From NCBI RefSeq assembly GCF_900115175.1, contig NZ_FOYV01000001.1, forward strand, positions 1,364,001 to 1,428,000: a stretch of 64,000 bases of DNA. Direction: 5' to 3'. Below the pieces are notes generated by a model that had not been told where the DNA came from, did not search any database, and was given only the letters and a program-made list of their open reading frames with translations. How positions within the stretch are numbered: the first letter of the stretch is position 1; every line of letters starts with the position of its first letter. Below, piece after piece: positions 26,179 to 35,812 of the stretch. The position numbers and the translations under genes are program-made. This DNA comes from Marinobacter gudaonensis. GTDB taxonomy: Bacteria; Pseudomonadota; Gammaproteobacteria; Pseudomonadales; Oleiphilaceae.

Positions 26179-26420
26179 GGTACCTCTCGTCGTTCTGAAA
26201 ACCGCCCCAATGGGTGCGGAGTGATGAGTGGTTTACCTCACTGACATGCGAGGGCAATTGCCCGATTTCAACCCCGTTGGGCAGAACACTGGCCGCTATT
26301 TTCAGAGGCCCGGGCTTTCGTTTTGTTACAGAAATACTTTGTCAGGCCGGATATTCTTGAACCACTATAGCCAAGACCGTTGTGAGAGTTGGCCGGATGC
26401 CCCGGATACAGGATTGGTGA

Positions 26421-27230
26421 ATGCTCTGGATTAACCGTTTTGGTGGAATGTTTCTGGTTGGAGTGCTGTTACTCAGTCCACTCTCCAGCGCTGCGGCGCG
26501 AGGCGAGTCGATCACCGTGCTGACCGAGCACTCGCCTCCAGGGGAATATATTGACGACCAAGGCCGCGTGACCGGACCAACCGCGGAACTCGTGCGCGAA
26601 TTGTTGCAACGGGTTGGGCACACCGGGAAGATCTCGCTGCTCCCCTGGGCCCGGGGCTACATGTTGGCCCGCCGGGGGCCCGACGTCGCATTGTTTGAAA
26701 CCACTCGCACGGAATTGCGGGAAAATCAGTTCAAATGGGTAGGCCCCATCAAGCGCATCACAGGTGGCCTCTTTGTGCGCACCGAGGATGATGTTTCCCT
26801 CACGAGCCTGGAGGATGCGCGCAACCTTGATGCCGTCTGCGTCTACCGCGGCAGCTCGGGCGGCCAGGCCCTGAACGCAATGGGTTTCACCAACCTGGAA
26901 GAACCGACCCACTCTGCCCAGTGCCTAGACATGCTCATGCATGGCCGGGTAGATGCCTGGATGACCAGCGATATCGCGCGCGTACCCCTATTTGCCGAAA
27001 CGCCCTACTCCGAGAACGAAGTAAGGCTGGCCTACGCTACCTCCACGAAATACCTCTACATAGCGCTGTCACTGGACGTTCCGGATTCAACGGTCGCACT
27101 CTGGCAGGACACCCTGGACCAGATGAAACTGGATGGCACGCTTGCCAGATACTATCGCGGCACCTACCCCGATGACATGATCGAAGCGTTGAGTCAGCCG
27201 GGACATCCTGATCTTCCCTGGCTGGACTAG
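26421..27230 (+). CDS. Periplasmic substrate-binding protein, family 3-like
   Basis: A 269-residue protein with a signal peptide ending near SSAAARG, followed by ESITVLTEHSPPGEYIDDQG and RGYMLARRGPDVALFETTRTE, the type II periplasmic-binding pattern of polar amino-acid binders. No ABC transporter genes are adjacent, so it may be an orphan binding protein or a sensory component. The 242 bases upstream hold its promoter region but no recognisable site. It is convergent with the SLC13-like gene. Confidence 0.85.
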   Translation: MLWINRFGGMFLVGVLLLSPLSSAAARGESITVLTEHSPPGEYIDDQGRVTGPTAELVRELLQRVGHTGKISLLPWARGYMLARRGPDVALFETTRTELRENQFKWVGPIKRITGGLFVRTEDDVSLTSLEDARNLDAVCVYRGSSGGQALNAMGFTNLEEPTHSAQCLDMLMHGRVDAWMTSDIARVPLFAETPYSENEVRLAYATSTKYLYIALSLDVPDSTVALWQDTLDQMKLDGTLARYYRGTYPDDMIEALSQPGHPDLPWLD

Positions 27231-27254
27231 CATCCCCAGAGGTCACCCTACGGG

Positions 27255-28376
27255 TCAGTGCCCCAACCAGGCTTGAGAGTTATTGAATCCGACGGCAGTC
27301 AGCCAACCGCCCAACAGAACCGGTATCGACCAGTAATGGAACTCCCGCCACAAGCCCGGCTGACGAGCCAGGCGGAGGGCGATCAGGTTTGCGAGGGAAC
27401 CAATGGCGAGGCCGAAGCCGCCCACGGACACGCCCCAGGCCAATTCTTTCCAGTGGTCGGTGAACGACGCCAGGAAGATGGCAGCAGGCACGTTGGACAT
27501 CGCCTGTGAGGTGAGAACGGCTGCGGTCAACGTCTGCCCGGGCAACTGCAGAAGGTGACTGGCGAAGTCCTGAATAATCGGCAGCCTGGCCAGCAGGTTC
27601 ATATCGATGAACATCAGCGCAAAGACCAGAAGGAGCAACCAGTCCACACCCAACAGCAGGCTGCGCCGGTACACCAGAAAGAACACCAGCAGCCCGGCGG
27701 CGGCCGGCGCTGCATAGCCCAGATCAGTCAGCATCAGAAACGGCACGTACAGCATCAGTGAGACGCGGAACAGCCCGTGCGCTACAGCCGATTCCGCGGC
27801 AACATCGGACACAGAAATTCGCGTGCCGGGAAATGCCACGGGCACTAGCAGGACCAATAGTAAAGTGAGCAACAGCGCCAGGGGCGCCATCATCAGCGTG
27901 AACTCGAGAAAACCCGCCCCGGACACCTGCCAAAGAAAAAGGTTCTGCGGATTGCCAATGGGGCTGAGTGCCGAGCCGGCGTTCACGGCCAGCGCCTCGA
28001 AGATCACCAGGCGCCCCAGAGGAATATCCGCCACCCGGCGAAGGCTCAGGGTCAGTGGCACCACGATGAACAGGGCCACATCGTTTGTGATGACGGCGGC
28101 AAGGCAGGCAGAAAACAGTATCAGCGTTACCGCCAGCAACCGTTCACCCTTCACGCGCTGCAGCAGCCAATGCCCGGCACGGCCGAGATAGCCACTCTCC
28201 TCCAGCCCCCGGCTCAGCATCATCAGCCCGGCCAACGCGCCCACCGTTTTCCAGTCGACAAGCCGGTGCAGGGCCCCGGCCGATTCGGAGGAAAACCACC
28301 ACAGCGGTGCCAATGCCACCAGCAGCACAATCAGTAACCGGTCCTCACTGACCCGGGTCAGCAGGTGACGGAACAT
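27255..28376 (-). CDS. SLC13/ArsB-like anion transporter
   Basis: The 373-residue membrane protein has about ten hydrophobic segments and two hairpin-like signatures: NAGSALSPIGNPQNLFLWQ and SQAMSNVPAAIFLASF. These match the SNT/GNP motifs of the ion-transporter superfamily (divalent anion/Na+ symporters and ArsB). Substrate is unclear. ATG 28376 lies 5 bases after the slyD stop, so the two genes form an operon; an upstream start at 28466 would lie inside slyD. Confidence 0.82.
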   Translation of the reverse strand: MFRHLLTRVSEDRLLIVLLVALAPLWWFSSESAGALHRLVDWKTVGALAGLMMLSRGLEESGYLGRAGHWLLQRVKGERLLAVTLILFSACLAAVITNDVALFIVVPLTLSLRRVADIPLGRLVIFEALAVNAGSALSPIGNPQNLFLWQVSGAGFLEFTLMMAPLALLLTLLLVLLVPVAFPGTRISVSDVAAESAVAHGLFRVSLMLYVPFLMLTDLGYAAPAAAGLLVFFLVYRRSLLLGVDWLLLLVFALMFIDMNLLARLPIIQDFASHLLQLPGQTLTAAVLTSQAMSNVPAAIFLASFTDHWKELAWGVSVGGFGLAIGSLANLIALRLARQPGLWREFHYWSIPVLLGGWLTAVGFNNSQAWLGH

Positions 28377-28380
28377 ACCC

Positions 28381-28860
28381 TCAGTGATGTCCTCCCGGCC
28401 CATGGGCATGGCCGTGAGCGATCTCGTCCGCTTCGGCGTCGCGTACCTCAATGATCTCGATATCAAAGGTCAGCGTTCGGCCCGCCATGGGATGATTGGT
28501 GTCCACGTCGGCAAACTTGTGGCCCACCTTGGCCACCACTACGTGGCGACGCCCCTGCTCGGTCTGCACCTGGGCAATCATGCCCGGCTTCCAGCGCCTG
28601 GCGCCCATCAGGTGTTTGATAGGCACGCGCTGGATGGCATTTTCCTTGCGCGGACCATAGGCCTTCTCTGGCGTTACAGTCACACTGAAGGTATCGCCCG
28701 CCTCGCGGCCTTCGAGGGCTTCTTCCAGCCCTTTGATAATGCCTCCGTGGCCGTGCAAATAGGCGTTGGGGTGACCGCCGTGGGAGTCTTCAACAACGTT
28801 GCCCTGTTCATCGCGTACGCTGTAATGGAACAGGACAACCTGGTTCTTTTCGATGGGCAT
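28381..28860 (-). CDS. slyD: FKBP-type peptidyl-prolyl isomerase, SlyD-like
   Basis: The 159-residue protein has the FKBP core MPIEKNQVVLFHYSVRDEQG and the IF insert domain (APEKAYGPRKENAI-like, then VPIKHL), and ends in a short His-rich tail HGHAHGPGGHH suited to Ni2+ binding. SlyD folds proteins and delivers nickel. The tail is shorter and less Cys-rich than in E. coli. It is upstream of, and probably cotranscribed with, the anion transporter. Confidence 0.92.
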   Translation of the reverse strand: MPIEKNQVVLFHYSVRDEQGNVVEDSHGGHPNAYLHGHGGIIKGLEEALEGREAGDTFSVTVTPEKAYGPRKENAIQRVPIKHLMGARRWKPGMIAQVQTEQGRRHVVVAKVGHKFADVDTNHPMAGRTLTFDIEIIEVRDAEADEIAHGHAHGPGGHH

Positions 28861-28979
28861 AATGGACTCCGCTTAAATTCACGATTCGCCATTATAACCC
28901 GCGTTTACATTGACTCCAGCGCCACATGGCCCACGTTGACCCCCTGAGACAGCTTTTACAGATCGGCTTAAGAGACGGG

Positions 28980-29291
28980 CTAGGGAAGCCCCATCGGAAC
29001 GAGGACGCAAAGGGGCAACAGGAAAAGGAGTAGCGAAATAATCCTCATCCACTTCACATTTTTCTTCCACCAAGCCACCCAGAGCCCAATGGAGCCGGCA
29101 ATGACCAGGCCAGGTGGCAAGATGGTGAGAAGAAACGCTGGCCACGATGGGTTTGGAGGTGCGAGCACCAGCGGTGCGAAGGCGAGGATGAGCAGCCAAA
29201 GCGGGGTGAAGGCAACGACCCAAAGTTGCACCAGGACCAATTGCCAGGCTCTCACTGCTCCAGCTCCGAGAATCGACAGCGTTGCATCCAT
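28980..29291 (-). CDS. Small integral membrane protein
   Basis: The 103-residue protein is strongly hydrophobic, with about three transmembrane segments (residues 14-45, 52-74, 82-102). No family recognised. It overlaps the upstream lipoprotein gene by 40 bases on the same strand, so translation is likely coupled, and it is the last gene of a three-gene set beginning at 30478. Confidence 0.65.
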   Translation of the reverse strand: MDATLSILGAGAVRAWQLVLVQLWVVAFTPLWLLILAFAPLVLAPPNPSWPAFLLTILPPGLVIAGSIGLWVAWWKKNVKWMRIISLLLFLLPLCVLVPMGLP

Positions 29292-30022
29292 TGCGTAAGG
29301 TCCGCCAGCAGCGTCTCAATGCGGTTATCGCTCGATCCGATGTGGTCTCGAATGGCGGGCAGATCTCTGGGGTGGATACCCTCTATGAGGAAAGGCGCCA
29401 CGGGTAACTGGATGTTCACGGTATGAATGGCCTCGCCAACCAAGAGGTTACCTTTGAGCCATAATTCGGCGTCCGGCCCCTGTCCTTGTCGGTACACCTC
29501 AAGCGCATTCACGCCCATGTACTCCGTCCCCTCTTCGAACCACGGCACCAGCAACAAGCCAGTTACCAATCGGCCCTCCTCGATCTCAGGTTCTGCGACA
29601 AAGAATTGCCAGGACATTCCACGGCTGAAGCCGTCGTGTAACACTCTCTCGACTGGTTGAATGCGCCTACCGCTACTGATTCGAATAAGCGCCCCAGAGG
29701 GATATTCAAACCTTACGAAACGGGACGGGAGCGTGATGTCACTGACAATCCTGTTGTTTCGCCAATCTCCCGGAGACCGCTGTGAGAGTGGTATCGATTC
29801 GGAACGGGTATGGCGCTCCGTATCCACGATGAGCGGTGTCCGCTCCAGCCCTGCGATCGGAAGGGTGATCGGACATGAAAAATGCCCGAGCGGATGCGAG
29901 TACTCGCCGGCCTGAACCGTTCCCAAGGTTGATGGGGGACTGCCCATCATCGTGCAGCCTGCCACAGTAGCCAACAGAGTCAGCGGCATAAGGCCGACAA
30001 CACGAGGCAGACGTGGGGCCAC
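29252..30022 (-). CDS. Predicted lipoprotein, unknown function
   Basis: A 256-residue protein with an N-terminal hydrophobic signal and lipobox TVAGC (Cys22). The mature part contains a short repeat-free beta-rich domain (LGHFSCPITLPIAGLERTP; FVRFEYPSGALIRISSG) of no recognised family. An ATG 11 codons in is an alternative start. It lies 6 bases downstream of a four-helix membrane protein gene and overlaps the next small membrane protein, so the three form an operon. Confidence 0.7.
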   Translation of the reverse strand: MAPRLPRVVGLMPLTLLATVAGCTMMGSPPSTLGTVQAGEYSHPLGHFSCPITLPIAGLERTPLIVDTERHTRSESIPLSQRSPGDWRNNRIVSDITLPSRFVRFEYPSGALIRISSGRRIQPVERVLHDGFSRGMSWQFFVAEPEIEEGRLVTGLLLVPWFEEGTEYMGVNALEVYRQGQGPDAELWLKGNLLVGEAIHTVNIQLPVAPFLIEGIHPRDLPAIRDHIGSSDNRIETLLADLTQWMQRCRFSELEQ

Positions 30023-30028
30023 GGGTCC

Positions 30029-30478
30029 TCAGCCCTTCCAGATGCCCAGCATCGCACCCGTGCCAAGAACCAGGGTGCCGCCCACTTCCCCAACAATCAG
30101 CAGAACCATGAACAGCCCAGTCATCCAGGGTGGGAGGAGCCGCTCGCCCAGGCGATGAGGGCGACGAAGCTGGTTGTCAGTATCCTGGAGCAGGCCGTGC
30201 AACACGTACGTGCCAATAGCAAACGCGAAAAACACCAGAGCAGCGAGGGCTGCGGCGGCATTAATCCACGCTGCCAGAACACTGTGTGCGCTGAACGCGG
30301 CTAACAAAAGTGCTGCAAAACTATAGAGCAGTGAACTGCGATGAGCGATGTCGACATACACTGGCGAGGAAGCATCCTCGCTCCGGGCCATGTGTCTGTA
30401 CTTCCAGATACCGGTGAGTAGCCCGGTCATGAAAAACAAAAAAGCCGCTGAAAGGCAAATCTTTTCAGCCAGAGACAT
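30029..30478 (-). CDS. Four-helix integral membrane protein
   Basis: The 149-residue protein has four predicted membrane helices (about residues 5-24, 48-65, 68-92, 118-141) and short conserved polar loops (WKYRHMARSEDASSPVYVD; HRSSLLYSF). It could belong to the hydroxylaminobenzene mutase/styrene-oxide-isomerase-like small membrane proteins, but I cannot confirm this. It is divergent from the AraC gene, which may control it. Confidence 0.68.
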   Translation of the reverse strand: MSLAEKICLSAAFLFFMTGLLTGIWKYRHMARSEDASSPVYVDIAHRSSLLYSFAALLLAAFSAHSVLAAWINAAAALAALVFFAFAIGTYVLHGLLQDTDNQLRRPHRLGERLLPPWMTGLFMVLLIVGEVGGTLVLGTGAMLGIWKG

Positions 30479-30559
30479 ACGTTTGCTCCTTGGTTATAGT
30501 TGTAAAGCTGAATTATGCCCCAGGAGCCGGCGGCAGAACTTGTACGTTTGGGCTGTTCA

Positions 30560-31300
30560 ATGACTCAAGAAAAAGAAATCTGGCTTGCGGGTGACCGGGC
30601 ACTTTTCCTGGGCGAGCTGCCTCCCGCACGACTGCACGCCCATGCCGCGCCTGTTCTGCTGATTGGCCTGAGCGGGCCCATCACGCTCAGGTTCCCGGAT
30701 GGCCGGAGTGAAACCTGCCACAGCGCCCTGGTTGATGCAGATGTCGAGCACGAAATGGACAGCGGAGGCGAATACATGGCCTCGCTTTATCTGGAACCGG
30801 ACGCGCCGGAAACCCGGCTTCTGAAAGCCGGATGGCTGAATGAACGACCAGTGGTGTTTGACCCGATCCAGCCCTTCAAGCGCTCCCGTTCCCTGACGCG
30901 GACACTGCAATCCTTCGATCTGGCAAGGCTCCTTCCCCCCTCCGCCCTCGGCCGACGGACTGACCTGGACAGGCGCATCGCCCACAGCCTCAACTACCTG
31001 CGCAACCTTGGCGACCTGCCCTCCGACCGTGCCGACCTGGCCGACCGAGTGCGCCTGTCGGAATCACGATTTAATCACCTGTTCAGGGCCGAGGTGGGCA
31101 TCAGCTTTCGCCGCTACCGCAGCTGGTCGCGCCTGCGCTCAACTCTCTATCATGTGGCGAAAAAACAATCCCTCACCCAAGCCGCTCTGAGCGCGGGCAT
31201 GCATGATTCAGCCCACCTGAGCCGGATGTTCAGGAATATGATTGGCCTGGCACCAACGCAGGTGCTTCGCGACCTGCAGGGTTTGCATGTTTTGAAATGA
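30560..31300 (+). CDS. AraC-family transcriptional regulator
   Basis: A 246-residue protein with an N-terminal cupin-like sensor region (HAHAAPVLLIGLSGPITLRF) and two C-terminal HTH motifs: DLADRVRLSESRFNHLFRAE and LTQAALSAGMHDSAHLSRMF. An upstream ATG at 30515 would add 15 residues; neither start has a clear ribosome-binding site. It diverges from the membrane-protein/lipoprotein operon, its likely target. A perfect 20-bp hairpin follows two bases after its stop. Confidence 0.9.
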   Translation: MTQEKEIWLAGDRALFLGELPPARLHAHAAPVLLIGLSGPITLRFPDGRSETCHSALVDADVEHEMDSGGEYMASLYLEPDAPETRLLKAGWLNERPVVFDPIQPFKRSRSLTRTLQSFDLARLLPPSALGRRTDLDRRIAHSLNYLRNLGDLPSDRADLADRVRLSESRFNHLFRAEVGISFRRYRSWSRLRSTLYHVAKKQSLTQAALSAGMHDSAHLSRMFRNMIGLAPTQVLRDLQGLHVLK

Positions 31301-31302
31301 CC

Positions 31303-31356
31303 CGCCCACCGGCAGGCTTCAGTGGTCAACAAAAACCTGAAGCCTGCCGGTGGGCG
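31303..31356. terminator. Perfect 20-bp hairpin between AraC and dehydrogenase genes
   Basis: Bases 31303-31322 are the exact reverse complement of 31337-31356, with a 14-base loop. It begins 2 bases after the AraC stop and ends 15 bases before the convergent dehydrogenase stop. It probably ends transcripts from both sides, though neither flank has a long T-run. Confidence 0.7.
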
Positions 31357-31371
31357 AGCGTATGGTTCGTC

Positions 31372-32238
31372 TCAATGCCTGGCCAGGTGCTCAAACACCG
31401 CCGCAAAGTCCTCCCGGCCGAGGCCGGCGCTGTTCGCCTGCCCATACACGGATTTGGCCAGGCTCGCCAGGAACAGCGGCTGCTTCTGCTCATAGGCTGT
31501 CACATCCAGCAGTTGCAGGTCTTTGAGCATCAATTCCAGCGGAAACTGGGTGTCGTAGTTGCCGTCCTTGATCAGTTGGGCCTTGGCCTTCAGGAAGGGG
31601 GCGGTAACCGGCAGGTTCGGCAACGTGTCCATCAGGAACTCCCGGCTGAAGCCCAGCTTCTCACCCAGCAGGGCGGTTTCGGAGTAGACCAGCATGGTCT
31701 GCGCCAGCAGCGCATTCACGAGCATCTTGAAGGCGCTGCCCTGGCCTGCGGCACCCACGTGGAGGATTTTCTGGCCCATGTGTTCAAGCAATGGCCGCAC
31801 CTGCTCCACGTCGTAGGCTTTGCCGCCCAGGAGAAAGGTCAACTCCCCCGTTTCCGCCGGCTTCTTGGTGCCTGCCACGGGCGCATCCAGGAATCGCAGA
31901 CCCCGGGCCCGGGCCCGTTCGTCGCACTCTCGCGTGTAGGAGGGGTTTACGGTGGAACAGTTCACCCACAACGCGCCCTGCTCCATCGCTTCCACAAACC
32001 CGCTCTCGCCAAACGCCACCGATTCCACAACATCGGGCGAGCTGAGCATGGTGAACACAACATCGGCCCCGGCCACAGCGGCGCGCGCGGAATCCGCAGG
32101 CCTGGCGCCCGCCTTCTGCAATTCCGACACGGCCTCGGGCGAGCGGTTGAATACCTTCAACTCGTTGCCCTCGCTCTTCAGGAGATTCCGGGCCATACGG
32201 CTGCCCATGATGCCAAGACCGATAAACGCTACGTTCAT
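31372..32238 (-). CDS. NAD(P)-dependent beta-hydroxyacid dehydrogenase
   Basis: The 288-residue protein has the Rossmann motif FIGLGIMGSRMARNL at its N-terminus, FLDAPVAGTKKPAETGELT as the substrate-binding signature, and the catalytic Lys in GSAFKMLVNALL. It belongs to the 3-hydroxyisobutyrate/tartronate semialdehyde/GLYR family; substrate not assignable. I use ATG 32238, as the longer frame lies in the spacer near radD. It is 50 bases downstream of radD. Confidence 0.9.
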   Translation of the reverse strand: MNVAFIGLGIMGSRMARNLLKSEGNELKVFNRSPEAVSELQKAGARPADSARAAVAGADVVFTMLSSPDVVESVAFGESGFVEAMEQGALWVNCSTVNPSYTRECDERARARGLRFLDAPVAGTKKPAETGELTFLLGGKAYDVEQVRPLLEHMGQKILHVGAAGQGSAFKMLVNALLAQTMLVYSETALLGEKLGFSREFLMDTLPNLPVTAPFLKAKAQLIKDGNYDTQFPLELMLKDLQLLDVTAYEQKQPLFLASLAKSVYGQANSAGLGREDFAAVFEHLARH

Positions 32239-32287
32239 ACCATCCTCCCGTTCCGTGTTCGGTGAGTGTAGTTCAGGTTCCGGGGCC

Positions 32288-34072
32288 CTACATCTCATTC
32301 GCTTTGCGGTAGGCGCCCCGATAGTCAAAGATCCGCTCCTGCACCTGCCAGTAATGTTTCTGCCTTCGGGCAATCACGAAATCCGGGGCCGGCAACCCGG
32401 CCTGAACCGCCAGCACGTCCTCTACCGTGTTGAAGGTTCTCGGGGCCTGGCTATTGGCGAACCGGCGACCGAAAAGCCGATTGAACACCGCCCGCTGCCC
32501 GGCCCTACCCAGATCAAACCACTCGCTGAGCTCTTCGCCATCCTCACCGTGATAGGTCAGGTTCAACCTCCGCCCTTCAGCAACTACCGACAGGCCGCCA
32601 CAGCGGATCACCATGGCGTCCTTGAGCTTAAGGGCGTCCCTCAGCTGATCGTCCGGATCCAGGATGGCTTTCTGGCATTGGCCGCAGTTACGGGCGGCAA
32701 TATCGTTTTCGGCGCCACAATGCGGGCACTCCTTGAAGCGGAACCGGAAGGCGCACTGCTGCGGGCGATTGGCCTGCCCGCCACTTTCGGCACTTTCGCC
32801 ACTCTCCGCCGGCTCCAGCAAACCCTGGCATCGGCGCCCGTAATGTTCAATCACCTGGCCGTCAGCGTCGGTCTTGCCCCAGAAGATGTTGGCAAACCCG
32901 CAGTCCGGGCAGAACACCTGCACCGGCTCGCTGTCGGGATTGGGTTTCGGCTCGCCTACCTCCGGGTGGTGCAGGTTCATGTCGTTGCCGGCGTAATCAA
33001 TCACCAGACAATCGCGTTTGCCCTCGCTCAGCCTCAGCCCGCGCCCGACAATCTGCTGGTACAGGCTGACCGACTGCGTGGGCCTCAGAATAGCAATGAA
33101 GTCCACATGGGGTGCATCGAAGCCCGTGGTGAGCACGGACACATTCACCAGGAATTTCAGCTGCCGCTGCTTGAAACGCTGGATCAGCGAATCCCGGTCA
33201 TTCAGGTCGGTGGCGCCGGTGATCAGGGCGGTTTCGGGTTCCGGCAGGTATCCCGTGATCTCCCGGGCGTGCTCCACCGTGGCCGCGAAAATCATCACGC
33301 CCTGGCGCTCGGCCGCCAGCTCGCTGACCTGCTCGATGATGGCGCGAGTCACCCGTTTGTGTTTGCTGAGCAGCCGGTTCACGTCCTTCTCGGTGTATTC
33401 ACCAAAGCGGTCCGGCACGAGGGTAGAGAAGTCGTAGTGGGCCACCGCCGCGTTGACCAGCTCGGGCTTGGTGAGATACCCGCGATTGATCATGTAGCTC
33501 AGTGGCAGTTCGTAAATGCAGTGCTGGAAGGGCTTGGTCTGCTCTTCGATGCCGCGCACAAGGCCCCGGTAGTGGTAGCGATAGATCCAGCCCATGGCGA
33601 GGCGATAGGGCGTGGCGGTCAGCCCCAGCACCTTGAGGGACTCGTTCTGCTGGCGCAGCAATTCTATGATCCGATGGTACTGGCTGGTGTCCTCACCGCT
33701 CACCCGGTGGCACTCATCGATGATCACCAAGGAATACTCATCCCGGAATTCCTCCAGGTTGGCCGAGACCGACTGAACGCTGGCGAAGGTCACCTGATGA
33801 TGGTTTTCCTTGCGTTTGAGCCCAGCGGAGAAAATGCCACCTCGAAGGCCATAGCTCTCGTATTTGGCGTGGTTCTGCTCCACCAGCTCTTTCACGTGAG
33901 TGAGCACCAGAATCTTGCGACGGGCAAGGCGGGCCAGCTCGGCAATCACCAGGCTCTTGCCGGCGCCGGTGGGCAGCACAATAACCGCCGATTCATCGGA
34001 GTGGCGGAAATGGTTCAGCGTGGCGTCAACGGCTTCTTGCTGGTAGGGACGCAGTTGGAAAGTTGGATTCAT
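32288..34072 (-). CDS. radD: DEAD/DEAH-box helicase RadD (YejH)
   Basis: The 594-residue protein matches RadD in length. Motifs: Walker [10 protein letters not shown] (33-41), DECH (119-122), LTATPYR, and motif [12 protein letters not shown]. The C-terminal half has two zinc-ribbon-like cysteine clusters ([13 protein letters not shown] and [18 protein letters not shown]). RadD helps process DNA crossovers and interacts with SSB and RecA-dependent repair. An upstream ATG would extend it by 43 residues across a repeat-free spacer; the family start is MNPTFQLR. Confidence 0.93.
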   Translation of the reverse strand: MNPTFQLRPYQQEAVDATLNHFRHSDESAVIVLPTGAGKSLVIAELARLARRKILVLTHVKELVEQNHAKYESYGLRGGIFSAGLKRKENHHQVTFASVQSVSANLEEFRDEYSLVIIDECHRVSGEDTSQYHRIIELLRQQNESLKVLGLTATPYRLAMGWIYRYHYRGLVRGIEEQTKPFQHCIYELPLSYMINRGYLTKPELVNAAVAHYDFSTLVPDRFGEYTEKDVNRLLSKHKRVTRAIIEQVSELAAERQGVMIFAATVEHAREITGYLPEPETALITGATDLNDRDSLIQRFKQRQLKFLVNVSVLTTGFDAPHVDFIAILRPTQSVSLYQQIVGRGLRLSEGKRDCLVIDYAGNDMNLHHPEVGEPKPNPDSEPVQVFCPDCGFANIFWGKTDADGQVIEHYGRRCQGLLEPAESGESAESGGQANRPQQCAFRFRFKECPHCGAENDIAARNCGQCQKAILDPDDQLRDALKLKDAMVIRCGGLSVVAEGRRLNLTYHGEDGEELSEWFDLGRAGQRAVFNRLFGRRFANSQAPRTFNTVEDVLAVQAGLPAPDFVIARRQKHYWQVQERIFDYRGAYRKANEM

Positions 34073-34243
34073 TTCGGCAGCGAACGGACGCTCCAGGAAG
34101 TATGTGTGCGACGAGGATAAGCCCCCACTCTGCTCAAAGCCAACTCGAGCGGGGCTCTGGAAATCGCCCGCCCCCTCAAAATGTCCGCGAAAATAGATCA
34201 ACCCGGGAGCAGGGCTGGGCGATGCCCTGGTCCCGACCAGCAG

Positions 34244-34540
34244 TTACATGGCGTCTTTATCGCCGCCGGACATGCTGTCCTTTTTCATCGTTTTTTTGTC
34301 CATATCTCCGTTCGTCATGGTGTCCTTCATGTCATCGGCCGCCATGCCGTCTTTTTTCATCCCCTCCTGCATGGTGCCGGATTTCATGGCGTCCTTATGC
34401 ATGCCGTCATCTTTCATGTCCTCCTGCATCATTTTCTCGTCCATTCCCATGCTGTCTTTGTCGGTGTCTGCTGCCTGGGCCGGCGTCATGATGATCAGAG
34501 TGGTACCAAGGGCAAGCAGTGTGGCTGTCAGGGTTTTCAT
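34244..34540 (-). CDS. Small exported Met/Lys/Asp-rich protein (MxKDx-type repeats)
   Basis: The 98-residue product has a signal peptide (MKTLTATLLALGTTLIIMTPAQA) and a mature part made almost entirely of Met, Lys, Asp, Gly and Ser with recurring DxMxxD/MKKDxM units. This fits the pentapeptide-MxKDx family. The Met-rich periplasmic chain could bind copper or act as a methionine sulfoxide sink; this is inference. AAGGAGA precedes the ATG. Confidence 0.78.
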   Translation of the reverse strand: MKTLTATLLALGTTLIIMTPAQAADTDKDSMGMDEKMMQEDMKDDGMHKDAMKSGTMQEGMKKDGMAADDMKDTMTNGDMDKKTMKKDSMSGGDKDAM

Positions 34541-34783
34541 TGTGCATTCTCCTTATTGGAAACAATCGCTGTTTGGCGCCGCCCGGCCGACGCACTGCTG
34601 GCCTTTGGCGTCAGAATGCAGAATAAACAGGCCTGCTCACGGGGCTGTCACGCCGGGGTAAAGAGTCGATAAACGAAATGTCACAAAACCCTTAAGAGCA
34701 GTGGGAATGCATACGTCCCGATTTCCCGATACAGTGGACTCGGATTATCTTCGGACCATCCTTCCGGACTACGCTTCCAAACT

Positions 34784-35803
34784 ATGAGCAAGATCATCGA
34801 TTTTCGCAGCGACACGGTCACCCGTCCCACCCCTGAGATGCGCGAGGCCATGGCCAGCGCCGAGGTGGGAGACGACGTCTATGGGGATGACCCCACTATA
34901 AACAGCCTCCAGGCGTACGCAGCCGAACGGTTGGGATTTGAATCGGCACTGTTTACTGCCACCGGCACCCAGGCCAACCTGCTGGCGATCATGAGCCACT
35001 GTGGCCGCGGCGATGAATATCTTTGCGGCCAGTCGGCACACAACTACCGGTACGAAGGCGGCGGCGCCGCTGTGCTTGGCAGCGTTCAACCGCAGCCTAT
35101 CGAGAACGAGCCGGACGGCAGCATCAGCCTGGTGAAAGCCAAAGCCGCCATCAAGCCCGACGATTTCCATTTTGCGCCCACCCGGATGCTCTCACTGGAA
35201 AACACCATCGGAGGGAGGGTGTTGTCCCTGGACTACCAGCGCCAGGCACGCGCCTTTTGCAACGATCATGGTTTGCTGCTGCACCTCGATGGCGCCCGGG
35301 TATTCAATGCTGCGGTAAAATCCGAGTGCGACGTTACCGAGATCACCCGATACTACGATTCGGTCAGCGTCTGCCTATCGAAAGGCTTGGGCGCGCCGGT
35401 CGGGTCGTTGCTGCTCGGTTCCAAAGCGTTTATCGAGCGGGCGACGCGGCTGCGTAAAATGCTGGGTGGGGGCATGCGACAGGCGGGCATACTGGCCGCT
35501 GCCGGGCGAATCGCCCTGGAGAAAGGCCCACAGCGGCTGGCTGAAGATCACGAGAACGCCGAACACCTCAGCGCCGGCCTGGCCGACATTCCTCAGCTGG
35601 AGATCAACCCCGCCAGCACCCAGACCAACATCGTCTATGCCCGCTGCCGGTCCGGCAAAGCCGCTGGCCTGAGAGACTTCCTTCACACCCAGGGCATCCT
35701 GATTACCGCCGGAGACCCTATTCGCCTGGTGACGCACAGGGATGTAAACCGACAGGATGTCGACCAGTTGCTGGAGGCTATCCGGCGGTTTTATCAGCTC
35801 TGA
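34784..35803 (+). CDS. ltaE: Low-specificity L-threonine aldolase
   Basis: The 339-residue PLP enzyme starts IIDFRSDTVTRPTPEMREAM, the threonine aldolase signature, with the PLP Lys in SVCLSKGLGAPVGSLLLG (about residue 203) and the HLDGARVFNAAV Asp/Arg region. It cleaves threonine and other beta-hydroxy amino acids to glycine. The upstream 243 bases hold no recognisable site. The next gene starts 9 bases after its stop, so an operon is likely. Confidence 0.94.
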   Translation: MSKIIDFRSDTVTRPTPEMREAMASAEVGDDVYGDDPTINSLQAYAAERLGFESALFTATGTQANLLAIMSHCGRGDEYLCGQSAHNYRYEGGGAAVLGSVQPQPIENEPDGSISLVKAKAAIKPDDFHFAPTRMLSLENTIGGRVLSLDYQRQARAFCNDHGLLLHLDGARVFNAAVKSECDVTEITRYYDSVSVCLSKGLGAPVGSLLLGSKAFIERATRLRKMLGGGMRQAGILAAAGRIALEKGPQRLAEDHENAEHLSAGLADIPQLEINPASTQTNIVYARCRSGKAAGLRDFLHTQGILITAGDPIRLVTHRDVNRQDVDQLLEAIRRFYQL

Positions 35804-35812
35804 GAGGGCCCC

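Noticed and set aside
26179..26420. A 242-base gap with a 68-codon frame (26228-26434)
   Set aside because: The frame overlaps the next real gene's start, has no coding-type composition and no ribosome site. I see only promoter-like AT-rich stretches.
31952..34120. A 722-codon plus-strand open frame across the radD region
   Set aside because: It is the antisense of radD and of the dehydrogenase gene. Its composition is Leu/His/Gln-rich and domain-free, as expected of a GC-rich shadow frame.
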